A stretch of DNA of 6,231 bases from Acidobacteriota bacterium (GTDB lineage: Bacteria > Acidobacteriota > UBA890): positions 1 to 6,231 of the forward strand of contig JADFNY010000232.1 of NCBI GenBank assembly GCA_022563115.1, given 5' to 3'. A program made the translations under genes and the position numbers. Below, one piece after another: positions 1 through 6,028 of this stretch. The notes under the pieces are model-generated. The model ran no database searches. It had not been told where the DNA came from and saw only the letters and a list, made by a program, of their open reading frames with translations. Numbering within the stretch: the stretch's first letter is position 1; each line of letters starts with the position of its first letter.

Positions 1-1
1 A

Positions 2-1849
2 CGGGCCAGAATCGACGTGGCCTCAGGCGACCCCGCGCTGATCGGGGAGCCGGCGATGATCCGCTCGACCGACGCCTCGCCCGACGGCGAGTTCTTCCTC
101 GTCACCACGAGGAAGGACGATCTTTCCTACATCGTGCCGGTCAGCAACGTCGGCACCCTCGACGAGATCTGGAACGCGAACGGTGAAGCGCTGGCGCTGG
201 TCGAAGACGAAGACGTCGACGAGCGGGTGCAGAACAACAACGACGATGGCCAGCGCCGCGGCGGCCGCGGCGGCCGTGGCTTCGGCGGCGACCCCGACAG
301 CGATGACAAGCGGAGCCTGACCTGGCGTACCGACGGCGGCGCGGGGATGGTATTCCTGCTGCGTGAGCCGCGCCCGGAGCGCGATGACGACGCCGACGAG
401 CAGGAAGCCGAAGAAGAGTCGGAGGAGAGCGAGCCGCGCAAGGATCGCGTCATGTACTGGGCGCCGCCTTTCGGCGACGACGACACGGAGCCCGTGTACG
501 AGACCGAGGATCCGATCAACGGGCTTCGCTTCGATGAATCAGGCCGGCTGATGTTCCTGACCCGCCGCGACGGCGACACCGAAACCGTCCACGCGGTCTC
601 GCTCGACGATCCGAGCGAGGAGCACCTGATCTACGAGGAGGACACCGACGACCGAACCGCCGACATGGGCACCCTCGTGAGCGGCGCCAAGGCCGGTACC
701 GTGCGCCTGTCGCCGGGCGGGCAGCACGTGTACCTCTCCGGTACGCAGTACTTCGACGATCCGCTCGTCGAGGCGCCACGACCGTTCGTCGACAAGGTCG
801 AGATCTTTACCGGTAACAAGGAGCGCATCTTCCAGAGCTCGCCGGACATGTTCGAAACCATGAGCTCACCGCTGAACGACGATCTGAGCGAGATCGTCGT
901 CTCGCGCGAGTCGGCGACGGTGGTGCCGAACCAGTGGCGCCTCAACCTCGAGACCGGCGCCGAGACGCAGGTGACCTTCAACGAGGACAGGCACCCGGAG
1001 ATCACCGCGGCACGGCGTGAGCGGTTCACGATCAGGCGCGCCGACGGCTTCGAGTCGCGGGTCACCGTGACCCTGCCGGCCGACTACCGCGAGGGCACAC
1101 GGATCCCGGCGATGTTCTGGTTTTACCCGCGCGAGTACACCGAGCAGGAGGCCTACGACGAGGGCTTCCAGACCTTCAACAAGAACCGCTTCCCGAACGT
1201 CGCGGCGCGCTCGATGAGCATCCTGACGGTGCTCGGCTACGCTCTCATCGAGCCCGACGTGCCGATCGTCGGCCCGGAGGGTCAGCGTAACGACGAGTAC
1301 CCCCACGACCTGCGCAACACGCTGGCGGCGGTCATTGACGAGATCGACGCCCGCGGTTGGGTCGACCGCAGCCGCCTCGGCATCGGCGGCCACAGCTACG
1401 GCGCCTTCGGTACCGCCAACGCCATGGTCCAGACGCCGTTCTTCAAGGCGGGGATCGCCGGCGACGGCAACTACAACCGGTCGCTGACGCCGGCCGGCTT
1501 CCAGAGCGAGCGCCGCATGCTGTGGGAGGCGCAAGACCTCTACATCGAGATGTCGCCGTTCTTCCAGGTCGACCGGTTGTCGGGCAATCTGCTGATGTAC
1601 CACGGCATGGACGACCACAACGTCGGCACCAACCCGATCCACTCCGAGCGCATGTTCCATGCGCTGGAAGTGCTCGGCAAGACGGCGGCGATGTACAAGT
1701 ACCCGTTCGAGGACCACGGCCCGGCGACACGGGAGACGACGCTCGACCTGTGGGCCCGTTGGGTCGCCTGGCTCGACCTCTACGTCATGAATCCCGAGGG
1801 GCACGAGGCGACGACGACCAACGACGGGTCGGGCTCGGAGGGCCGCTAG
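2..1849 (+). CDS. S9 family serine peptidase, glutamyl-endopeptidase-like (S9D), 5' partial
   Basis: This is the C-terminal ~615 residues of a prolyl-oligopeptidase-family serine peptidase; the frame is open to the left edge, so the true start lies outside. Residues are numbered from the GTG at 17, which is only the first possible start codon and sits inside conserved sequence. Residues ~19-55 (SPDGEFFLVTTRKDDLSYIV) belong to the N-terminal beta-propeller half and resemble plastid glutamyl endopeptidase. The alpha/beta-hydrolase domain spans ~330-595, with the nucleophile in GGHSYGAFG (Ser460), acid in HGMDDHNVGT (Asp533, second D) and base in FEDHGP (His567). The stretches NYNRSLTPAGFQ and LWEA..LYIEMSPF are also S9D-like. 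The family cleaves peptides, often after Glu, and bacterial members are usually exported; the signal region is not visible. Odd: an RGG-rich patch (80-91) and an acidic run (120-140) interrupt the propeller. It ends TAG, 21 bases from a convergent gene remnant. Confidence 0.93.
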   Translation, partial: RARIDVASGDPALIGEPAMIRSTDASPDGEFFLVTTRKDDLSYIVPVSNVGTLDEIWNANGEALALVEDEDVDERVQNNNDDGQRRGGRGGRGFGGDPDSDDKRSLTWRTDGGAGMVFLLREPRPERDDDADEQEAEEESEESEPRKDRVMYWAPPFGDDDTEPVYETEDPINGLRFDESGRLMFLTRRDGDTETVHAVSLDDPSEEHLIYEEDTDDRTADMGTLVSGAKAGTVRLSPGGQHVYLSGTQYFDDPLVEAPRPFVDKVEIFTGNKERIFQSSPDMFETMSSPLNDDLSEIVVSRESATVVPNQWRLNLETGAETQVTFNEDRHPEITAARRERFTIRRADGFESRVTVTLPADYREGTRIPAMFWFYPREYTEQEAYDEGFQTFNKNRFPNVAARSMSILTVLGYALIEPDVPIVGPEGQRNDEYPHDLRNTLAAVIDEIDARGWVDRSRLGIGGHSYGAFGTANAMVQTPFFKAGIAGDGNYNRSLTPAGFQSERRMLWEAQDLYIEMSPFFQVDRLSGNLLMYHGMDDHNVGTNPIHSERMFHALEVLGKTAAMYKYPFEDHGPATRETTLDLWARWVAWLDLYVMNPEGHEATTTNDGSGSEGR

Positions 1850-1870
1850 CCACCCGTTGAGAAGTCCGGG

Positions 1871-2266
1871 TTAGGGAGTTCCACCCGAGACGGTGAACTT
1901 CTGTACCCGCCGGCCGGTAGACGCCTCTCCCACATAGAGATTGCCGTGGGAGTCGATGCCCATCCCGTGGGAGCGCAGCATCTGCCCCACCTGGCGGCCG
2001 CCGCGGCCGAACTCGCCGACGATCTCCATATCCGCCCGGTGCAGGATCCAGACCTTGTGGTTGGTGCCATCCGCCAGGTACAGCCACTCCTGTTCGGCAT
2101 CCGGCGAGAGCGCGATGACGAACGCCGATCCTGACGACAGGGTCCTGGGTGCGACGATCTTCTCCATCACGAACTCGCCGCTCTGCTGGAAGACCTGGAT
2201 GCGATTGCCGCGGCGGTCGGCGACGTAGATCAACCCGTCGGTTCTCTCATCTTTTCTGATCTCCAT
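1871..2266 (-). pseudogene. NHL-repeat beta-propeller protein, C-terminal remnant
   Basis: An open frame of 131 codons (ATG at 2266-2264, TAA at 1873-1871) encodes NHL-type blades. These include LIYVADRRGNRIQVFQQSG (residues ~12-30), LYLADGTNHKVWILHR (~62-77), GEFGRGGRQVGQM and MGIDSHGNLYVGE, ending in RRVQKFTVSGG. Secreted or periplasmic NHL-repeat proteins of this kind are normally about 300-350 residues with an N-terminal signal peptide. Here only roughly the last third is present. Homology starts abruptly in mid-propeller, the same frame meets a stop at 2308-2306 after 13 more codons, there is no Shine-Dalgarno sequence before the ATG, and no signal peptide is seen. I therefore read it as a 5'-truncated remnant rather than a working gene, although a short expressed protein cannot be excluded. 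It converges on the peptidase gene and is divergent from the thiamine operon. Its function is unknown; NHL propellers usually bind ligands or proteins. Confidence 0.7.
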
Positions 2267-2464
2267 TGGGGATGTTGCGGGGCAATCTATCGCCTGGCGC
2301 GATCGTCACACAACAGCAGTGCGACCATAGTGGAGTTGCCGGCGCCGCTGGTTCTGACCCAGGGCGTTCGATGCTCAGATCGCCGACTTCGAGCCCAGGG
2401 AGCCGTACTCGAACGGAGGAACCTTGACGTCCCGCCCGCGAGCGGCCACGCTAGTCAGGTGCAT
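2267..2464. other. Intergenic region upstream of the riboswitch
   Basis: About 200 bases lie between the start of the NHL remnant and the TPP aptamer, and the operon promoter should lie here. The only sigma70-like element I see is TTGACG at 2424-2429. The best -10 partner, GCTAGT at 2450-2455, is weak and its 20-base spacing is too long, so no promoter is called. No NHL homology continues into this stretch on the minus strand, which places the loss of the missing N-terminal part near position 2270. A 29-codon minus-strand ORF (2464-2375) with high third-position GC is present but matches no family I recognise. Confidence 0.5.
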
Positions 2465-2537
2465 GTTGCCTAGGGGTGGCCACTCGGCCTGAGATCAGAC
2501 CCTTGAACCTGATCCGGTTGATACCGGCGTAGGTAAT
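2465..2537 (+). promoter_or_regulatory. TPP (THI-box) riboswitch aptamer
   Basis: The conserved TPP aptamer blocks appear in order: AGGGGTGGCC (2472-2481), the thi-box core CTGAGA (2489-2494), ACCCTTGAACCTGATC (2499-2514) and ACCGGCGTAGG (2523-2533). Closing stem P1 forms from GTTGCCTA (2465-2472) with TAGGTAAT (2530-2537), with G-U wobbles at both 2465-2537 and 2468-2534. GGG/CCC pairing (about 2474-2476 with 2500-2502) gives P2. GGCC (2478-2481) with GGCC (2486-2489) closes a small P3, and CCGG (2514-2517) with CCGG (2524-2527) gives P5. This family binds thiamine pyrophosphate and turns off thiamine biosynthesis or uptake genes. It is on the same strand as the TonB receptor gene, whose start codon is 77 bases past the end of P1, so it should control the receptor-transporter-kinase operon. 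Confidence 0.93.
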
Positions 2538-2546
2538 GGCAGCCTG

Positions 2547-2567
2547 CTCCTTCGCGCCGCGAAGGAG
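2547..2567 (+). promoter_or_regulatory. Riboswitch expression-platform hairpin A (switching arm)
   Basis: CTCCTTCGC (2547-2555) and GCGAAGGAG (2559-2567) form a perfect nine-base-pair stem with a three-base loop, just after the aptamer. No U-run follows, so it is not an intrinsic terminator. Its 3' arm continues into A2568, and AGGAGA (2563-2568) is complementary to TCTCCT (2593-2598), the anti-Shine-Dalgarno arm of the next hairpin. The two pairings exclude each other, which suits a switch that frees or hides the ribosome-binding site. The role is inferred from complementarity only. Confidence 0.6.
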
Positions 2568-2588
2568 AGGCGCTCTCGAACCGAGTAG

Positions 2589-2613
2589 GTCGTCTCCTGA
2601 TTCAGGAGAAGAC
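2589..2613 (+). promoter_or_regulatory. Shine-Dalgarno-sequestering hairpin before the TonB receptor gene
   Basis: TCTCCTG (2593-2599) pairs perfectly with CAGGAGA (2603-2609) around the loop ATT. GTC (2589-2591) with GAC (2611-2613) extends the stem beyond a single G/A mismatch. The right arm contains the whole Shine-Dalgarno sequence AGGAG (2604-2608), six bases before the ATG at 2615. Formation of this stem would block ribosome access, the expected OFF state with TPP bound to the upstream aptamer. This supports translational rather than transcriptional control. Confidence 0.75.
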
Positions 2614-2614
2614 T

Positions 2615-5023
2615 ATGTCTCAACGTATTGATTTCTCTGTGACGGATGTCGCGGTGGCCGTGTTGCCGCTGCGATTGACTTGTCTGGCGCTGGCTTTGGG
2701 CCTGTCGTTTAGCCTCGCCCCCGGCGTCGCAGCTCAGGAGGGCTCCGGGGCGCGTGGTGTCGACGTTTCGCAAAGCTCGCGGGTGCGCGGCGTCGTTCTG
2801 GATCCGACCGGGGCGCCCGCCGCGAACGCGGCGGTGGCGGTTGGCGCCCAGCTGATAACAACCGACGCCAATGGGCGCTTCTCGATCGCTGTCGATACCG
2901 GCGATCGAGAATTCGTCGTGCGGCATCCCGCCTATCAGGAGCTCCGTCAGGTCGTGACCGTGGCGGGCGAGGACGTCGAGATCGAGCTCAGGTTGCAGTG
3001 GGTCACGGCGGTCAACGAGTCGGTCACGGTGACCGGCATTCGGGCTGGCGAGCAGATGCCGGTGACCAAGCGCAACATGCACCGGACAGAGATCGAAAAG
3101 CTCGATTATGGCCAGGACGTGCCGCAGTTGCTGCAGTACACGCCCTCGATGAACTGGTACTCCGACTCGGGGGTGGGCTCGAACTACTCGTACTTCAGCA
3201 TGCGCGGCATCGCCCAAACCCGCATCAACATGACGCTCGACGGCGCGCCGCTCAACGATCCGGCCGAGCACGCGTTGTACTTCAACAACTTCCACGACTT
3301 CTCCAGCGCGGTCGACAGTATCCAGATCCAGCGCGGCGTCGGCACCTCGTCGGTGGGCTCGCCGGCCTACGGTGGGTCGGTGAACTTCGCCTCACGAACG
3401 GCGTCGCAGGAGCCGCGCTTCGACGGGCGCGTGGTGTTCGGCTCGTACGCGACCGCGCGGGCGTCGATGGGCTATCAGACCGGCGTGTTCGACAACGGCC
3501 TATATCTCGGCGGGCGCTTTTCGTTCGCCAGAACCGACGGCTACCGCGACAACTCCGGCACCGAACACAACACGCTGTTCCTCAACGGCGGCTGGCAGGG
3601 CGAGCGGGCCTCGTTGACGTTCGTCGGGTTTTCGGGTCGGGAGCAGTCGCAACTCGCCTATCTAGCCGTCGAACCGGAGGTCCTTGCCGAGAACCGTCGT
3701 TTCAACCCCCTCACCGTGCAAGACCGCGACGACTTCGGCCAGGACTTCGCCCAGGTGAAGTACACCCAGACGGTGGGTGAGCGGTCGTTCCTGACGGCGT
3801 CGTTCTACTACAACGGCGCCGCCGGCTGGTTCCAGTTATGGGACGACCCGGTGGCGCAGACCGACCTGCTGCGCTTCGGCATCGATCAAGGGTTCTTCGG
3901 CAGCATGGTCACGTTTACGACCACGACCGACCGGCTGTCGGGAACTTTCGGCGTGCACTACAACGACTTCAGCGGCGATCACTTCCTCGACTCCGCCGCC
4001 GCCGGCCGGCTGTACGCGAACACCGGCTTCAAGAGCACCGCCAACGGCTTCGGCAAGATCGAATACGACCTCGACGGCACGATCCTGTTTGGTGATCTGC
4101 AGGTGCGCTGGGCCGAGTTCTCTTACCAGGGCGACATCGACCTCGGTTCGGTGAACTGGACGTTCGTCGACCCCAAGTTCGGCGTGCGGCGGATCCTTTC
4201 GCCGCGGATGAGCCTGTACGGCTCGGTTGGCAGGGCGCAGCGCGAGCCGGGGCGCCTCGACATGCTGGTCGGCGAGGACAACGCCACCGTAGCGCACGAC
4301 CTCGAAGCGGTCCGGCCCGAGAAGGTCCTCGACTTCGAGGCCGGCGTTAACTACAACTCACCGCGGCTGGCGCTTCAGGTCGACGTCTACGCGATGGAGT
4401 TTACCGACGAGATCGCGCTGACCGGCGAGCTGTCTGAAGTCGGCCTGCCGCTGCGCCGTAACGTCGATAGCTCGTACCGCCGCGGCATCGAGGTCGACTT
4501 GAAATGGATGCCGCTGCCCGGCTGGGCGGTGTTGCATAGCCTCAACCTGAGCCGCAACCGGATCAGCGAGTGGACGCAGTTCTACGACGTGTACGACGAG
4601 GCGGGCAACTGGATCGGCAGCGAGCCGCTTACCTACACCGACGTGCCGCCGCTGCTGACGCCGCGGGTGATCCTCAACCTCGGCGCCGAGTACACCCGCG
4701 GAGCCACCAACGTGGCGCTGATGGGGCGCTACGTGGCGCACTCGCAGCTCGACAACACCGGCCTCGAAGCCTTCCGCACGCCGTCGTTCACCAACCTCGA
4801 CCTGCGCGCCTCACAGGAGCTCGGCCGTTGGTGGCCGGGCGCGGCGCCGAAGGTTCATTTGTTCATCAACAACCTGCTCAACAACAAGGATCTGCTGCCG
4901 AGCGGCTACAGCTACCAGTTCATCAACCGCGATGCCGCTGGCAACGACAGCCTCGACGGCATTCCGTTCTACTACCCGCTGGCGACGTTCAACGCCTCGT
5001 TGATGCTGGAGCTGAGCTTTTGA
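2615..5023 (+). CDS. TonB-dependent outer-membrane receptor, probable thiamine uptake
   Basis: This 802-residue receptor has a signal peptide (hydrophobic core about residues 12-36, cleavage after VAA near residue 40). A carboxypeptidase-regulatory-like beta-sandwich follows (~55-128, beginning RVRGVVLDPTGAPA), then a TonB-box-like ESVTVTG (135-141). Next come the plug domain (~145-260, with SMRGIAQTRINMTLDGAPLN and IQIQRGVGTSS) and a 22-stranded-type barrel to the C terminus. It ends in LMLELSF, the terminal aromatic expected for outer-membrane insertion. Such receptors import scarce ligands using TonB-ExbBD energy. Its substrate cannot be read from the protein, but the TPP riboswitch upstream and the PnuC-type transporter downstream make thiamine or a derivative the best guess; a nicotinamide riboside role is the alternative. 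The start at 2615 is supported by AGGAG at 2604-2608. The gene ends at TGA 5021-5023, 49 bases before the transporter gene. Length and domains appear intact. Confidence 0.93.
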   Translation: MSQRIDFSVTDVAVAVLPLRLTCLALALGLSFSLAPGVAAQEGSGARGVDVSQSSRVRGVVLDPTGAPAANAAVAVGAQLITTDANGRFSIAVDTGDREFVVRHPAYQELRQVVTVAGEDVEIELRLQWVTAVNESVTVTGIRAGEQMPVTKRNMHRTEIEKLDYGQDVPQLLQYTPSMNWYSDSGVGSNYSYFSMRGIAQTRINMTLDGAPLNDPAEHALYFNNFHDFSSAVDSIQIQRGVGTSSVGSPAYGGSVNFASRTASQEPRFDGRVVFGSYATARASMGYQTGVFDNGLYLGGRFSFARTDGYRDNSGTEHNTLFLNGGWQGERASLTFVGFSGREQSQLAYLAVEPEVLAENRRFNPLTVQDRDDFGQDFAQVKYTQTVGERSFLTASFYYNGAAGWFQLWDDPVAQTDLLRFGIDQGFFGSMVTFTTTTDRLSGTFGVHYNDFSGDHFLDSAAAGRLYANTGFKSTANGFGKIEYDLDGTILFGDLQVRWAEFSYQGDIDLGSVNWTFVDPKFGVRRILSPRMSLYGSVGRAQREPGRLDMLVGEDNATVAHDLEAVRPEKVLDFEAGVNYNSPRLALQVDVYAMEFTDEIALTGELSEVGLPLRRNVDSSYRRGIEVDLKWMPLPGWAVLHSLNLSRNRISEWTQFYDVYDEAGNWIGSEPLTYTDVPPLLTPRVILNLGAEYTRGATNVALMGRYVAHSQLDNTGLEAFRTPSFTNLDLRASQELGRWWPGAAPKVHLFINNLLNNKDLLPSGYSYQFINRDAAGNDSLDGIPFYYPLATFNASLMLELSF

Positions 5024-5072
5024 TCGTGGATGCCGGGATTGCCGGCGCGCCGGGTCGGCGGGCGACGCAGCC

Positions 5073-5657
5073 ATGATCTCCCTCGAGGTCATTGCCGTGG
5101 TAATCACGCTGGCGGCCGTCTATCTGACGACCCGCCAGGTGATCTGGTGCTGGCCGCTGGGGATGGTCAGCGTGATGCTGTACGCGCTGGTCTTTTTCGA
5201 GGCGCGGCTGTACGCCGACATGGCGCTGCAGGGGCTGTACTTCGGGCTCGCCGGGTATGGCTGGTGGGCCTGGCTTCATGGCGCCGAAGACCACGGAGAG
5301 CTGGCGGTGGCGACGACGTCGCCGCGGGCGTGGGCCGTGCTGATCGTGCTGGCGGCACTCGGCGGCGTGTTTCTCGGCCAGGTACTGAACCGCCTGACCA
5401 ACGCCTCCTTGCCCTTCATGGACTCCCTGCTGACGTCGTTCTCGATCGCGGCGCAATGGATGCAAACCCGCAAGCTGCTCGAGTCCTGGCTGCTGTGGTT
5501 GGCGGTCGACGTTTTGTACGTTGGCATGTTCCTGTACAAGGACCTGTACCCGACGGCTGGCCTCTACGGCGTCTTCTTGATCCTGGCAACCATCGGATTC
5601 GTCCAGTGGAAGCGGTCGATGGGCGTGCCCGGGCGCGAAGCAGGCGTCGCGGCGTGA
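5073..5657 (+). CDS. pnuT: PnuC-family vitamin transporter, probable thiamine transporter PnuT
   Basis: The 194-residue inner-membrane protein is full length for the PnuC family and rich in hydrophobic helices (about 5-20, 28-45, 50-68, 86-105, 117-130, 139-156, 161-179). Family signatures are RQVIWCWPLGMVS (21-33), the aromatic YGWWAW (62-67), PFMDSLLTSFSIAAQWM (114-130) and ESWLLWLAVDVLYVGMFLYK (137-156). PnuC proteins are facilitators for nicotinamide riboside or mononucleotide; the PnuT subgroup carries thiamine, and uptake depends on phosphorylation inside the cell. The TPP riboswitch heading the operon favours PnuT, which is why that symbol is used, but substrate residues were not checked by alignment. 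The ATG at 5073 has only a weak purine-rich site before it, so translational coupling to the receptor gene is possible. Its stop codon overlaps the kinase start (GTGA, 5654-5657), a sign of coupled translation and joint function. Confidence 0.85.
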   Translation: MISLEVIAVVITLAAVYLTTRQVIWCWPLGMVSVMLYALVFFEARLYADMALQGLYFGLAGYGWWAWLHGAEDHGELAVATTSPRAWAVLIVLAALGGVFLGQVLNRLTNASLPFMDSLLTSFSIAAQWMQTRKLLESWLLWLAVDVLYVGMFLYKDLYPTAGLYGVFLILATIGFVQWKRSMGVPGREAGVAA

Positions 5658-6025
5658 AGCGCGTCGTGGTTACCGGCTCCGAGTGCACCGGCAAGACGAC
5701 TCTCGCGGGGGCCCTGGCGCGGCACTATCAGGTGCCGTGGGTGCCGGAGTTTGCCCGGCGCTTCGTTAGCGAGAAGGGCGCGGCGCCGGCATTCGCCGAC
5801 GTCGAGGCCATCGCGCGCGGCCAGGTCGCCCTCGAAGACGAAGTCGCGGCGACCGCCTCGACGTTGCTGATTCAGGACACCGACCTGCTCAGCACGGTGG
5901 TCTACAGCCACCACTACTATGGCGCCTGTCCGGCCTGGGTGGAGGCGGCCCTGCAGGAGCGGTGCGCCGACCTGTACCTTCTGGCCGGGATCGACGTGCC
6001 GTGGGTCGCCGACGGTGACCAGCGC
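5654..6025 (+). CDS. NadR-like P-loop kinase (AAA_28 type), 3' truncated at a junction
   Basis: The gene starts at GTG 5654, overlapping the transporter stop by four bases. The product begins MKRVVVTGSECTGKTTLA, a Walker A loop (residues 8-16) of the NadR ribosylnicotinamide-kinase type. The family motifs VPEFARRFVSEKG (~30-42), the acidic LIQDTDLLSTVVYSHHYYG (~71-89) and LYLLAGIDVPWVADG (~107-121) follow. Family members are about 175-185 residues; homology stops at about residue 124 (near 6025), just after the conserved PWVADG-x-x-R segment. The frame stays open to the right edge, but that tail is a meaningless reading of an antisense permease gene, so I end the feature at the junction. The cytoplasmic kinase should trap the imported vitamin by phosphorylation. 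NadR similarity predicts nicotinamide riboside, while the riboswitch predicts thiamine. The missing C-terminal third means this copy is broken, or the assembly is wrong. Confidence 0.85.
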
Positions 6026-6028
6026 GAA
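6014..6028. other. Breakpoint joining the kinase gene to an antisense permease gene
   Basis: Plus-strand NadR-like homology ends at about 6025, and minus-strand ABC permease homology ends at about 6015-6020. The roughly 15 bases between 6014 and 6028 read plausibly in both genes (G-D-Q-R-E on plus, F-A-L-V-T on minus). Two unrelated coding sequences therefore meet head-on, both without their 3' ends. No transposase, inverted repeat, target duplication or integrase site is visible. A short shared sequence at the join fits either a microhomology-mediated inversion or a false join in assembly. Confidence 0.75.

Noticed and set aside
866..1804. Minus-strand 312-codon ORF opposite the peptidase
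   Set aside because: It is antisense to conserved S9 catalytic sequence, with the Val/Arg/His-rich composition typical of high-GC shadow frames.
1852..1871. ACCCG/CGGGT inverted repeat between the convergent genes as a bidirectional terminator
   Set aside because: Five base pairs with a ten-base loop and no T-tract on either strand is too weak.
2415..2492. Upstream leader peptide starting at TTG 2424 behind GGAGGA (22 codons, ending in the CTGAGA box)
   Set aside because: Spacing from the Shine-Dalgarno sequence is only three bases, the frame crosses the aptamer, and the TTG may instead belong to a -35 element.
2547..2577. Hairpin A as an intrinsic terminator
   Set aside because: The stem is strong but is followed by AGGCGCTCTCG, with no U-run.
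2495..3295. Minus-strand 266-codon ORF across the riboswitch and receptor start
   Set aside because: It overlaps the aptamer, signal peptide and plug domain of a convincing gene and has no family resemblance.
5073..5657. Annotation as a nicotinamide mononucleotide transporter
   Set aside because: That is the default family name, but the TPP riboswitch at the head of the operon argues for thiamine.
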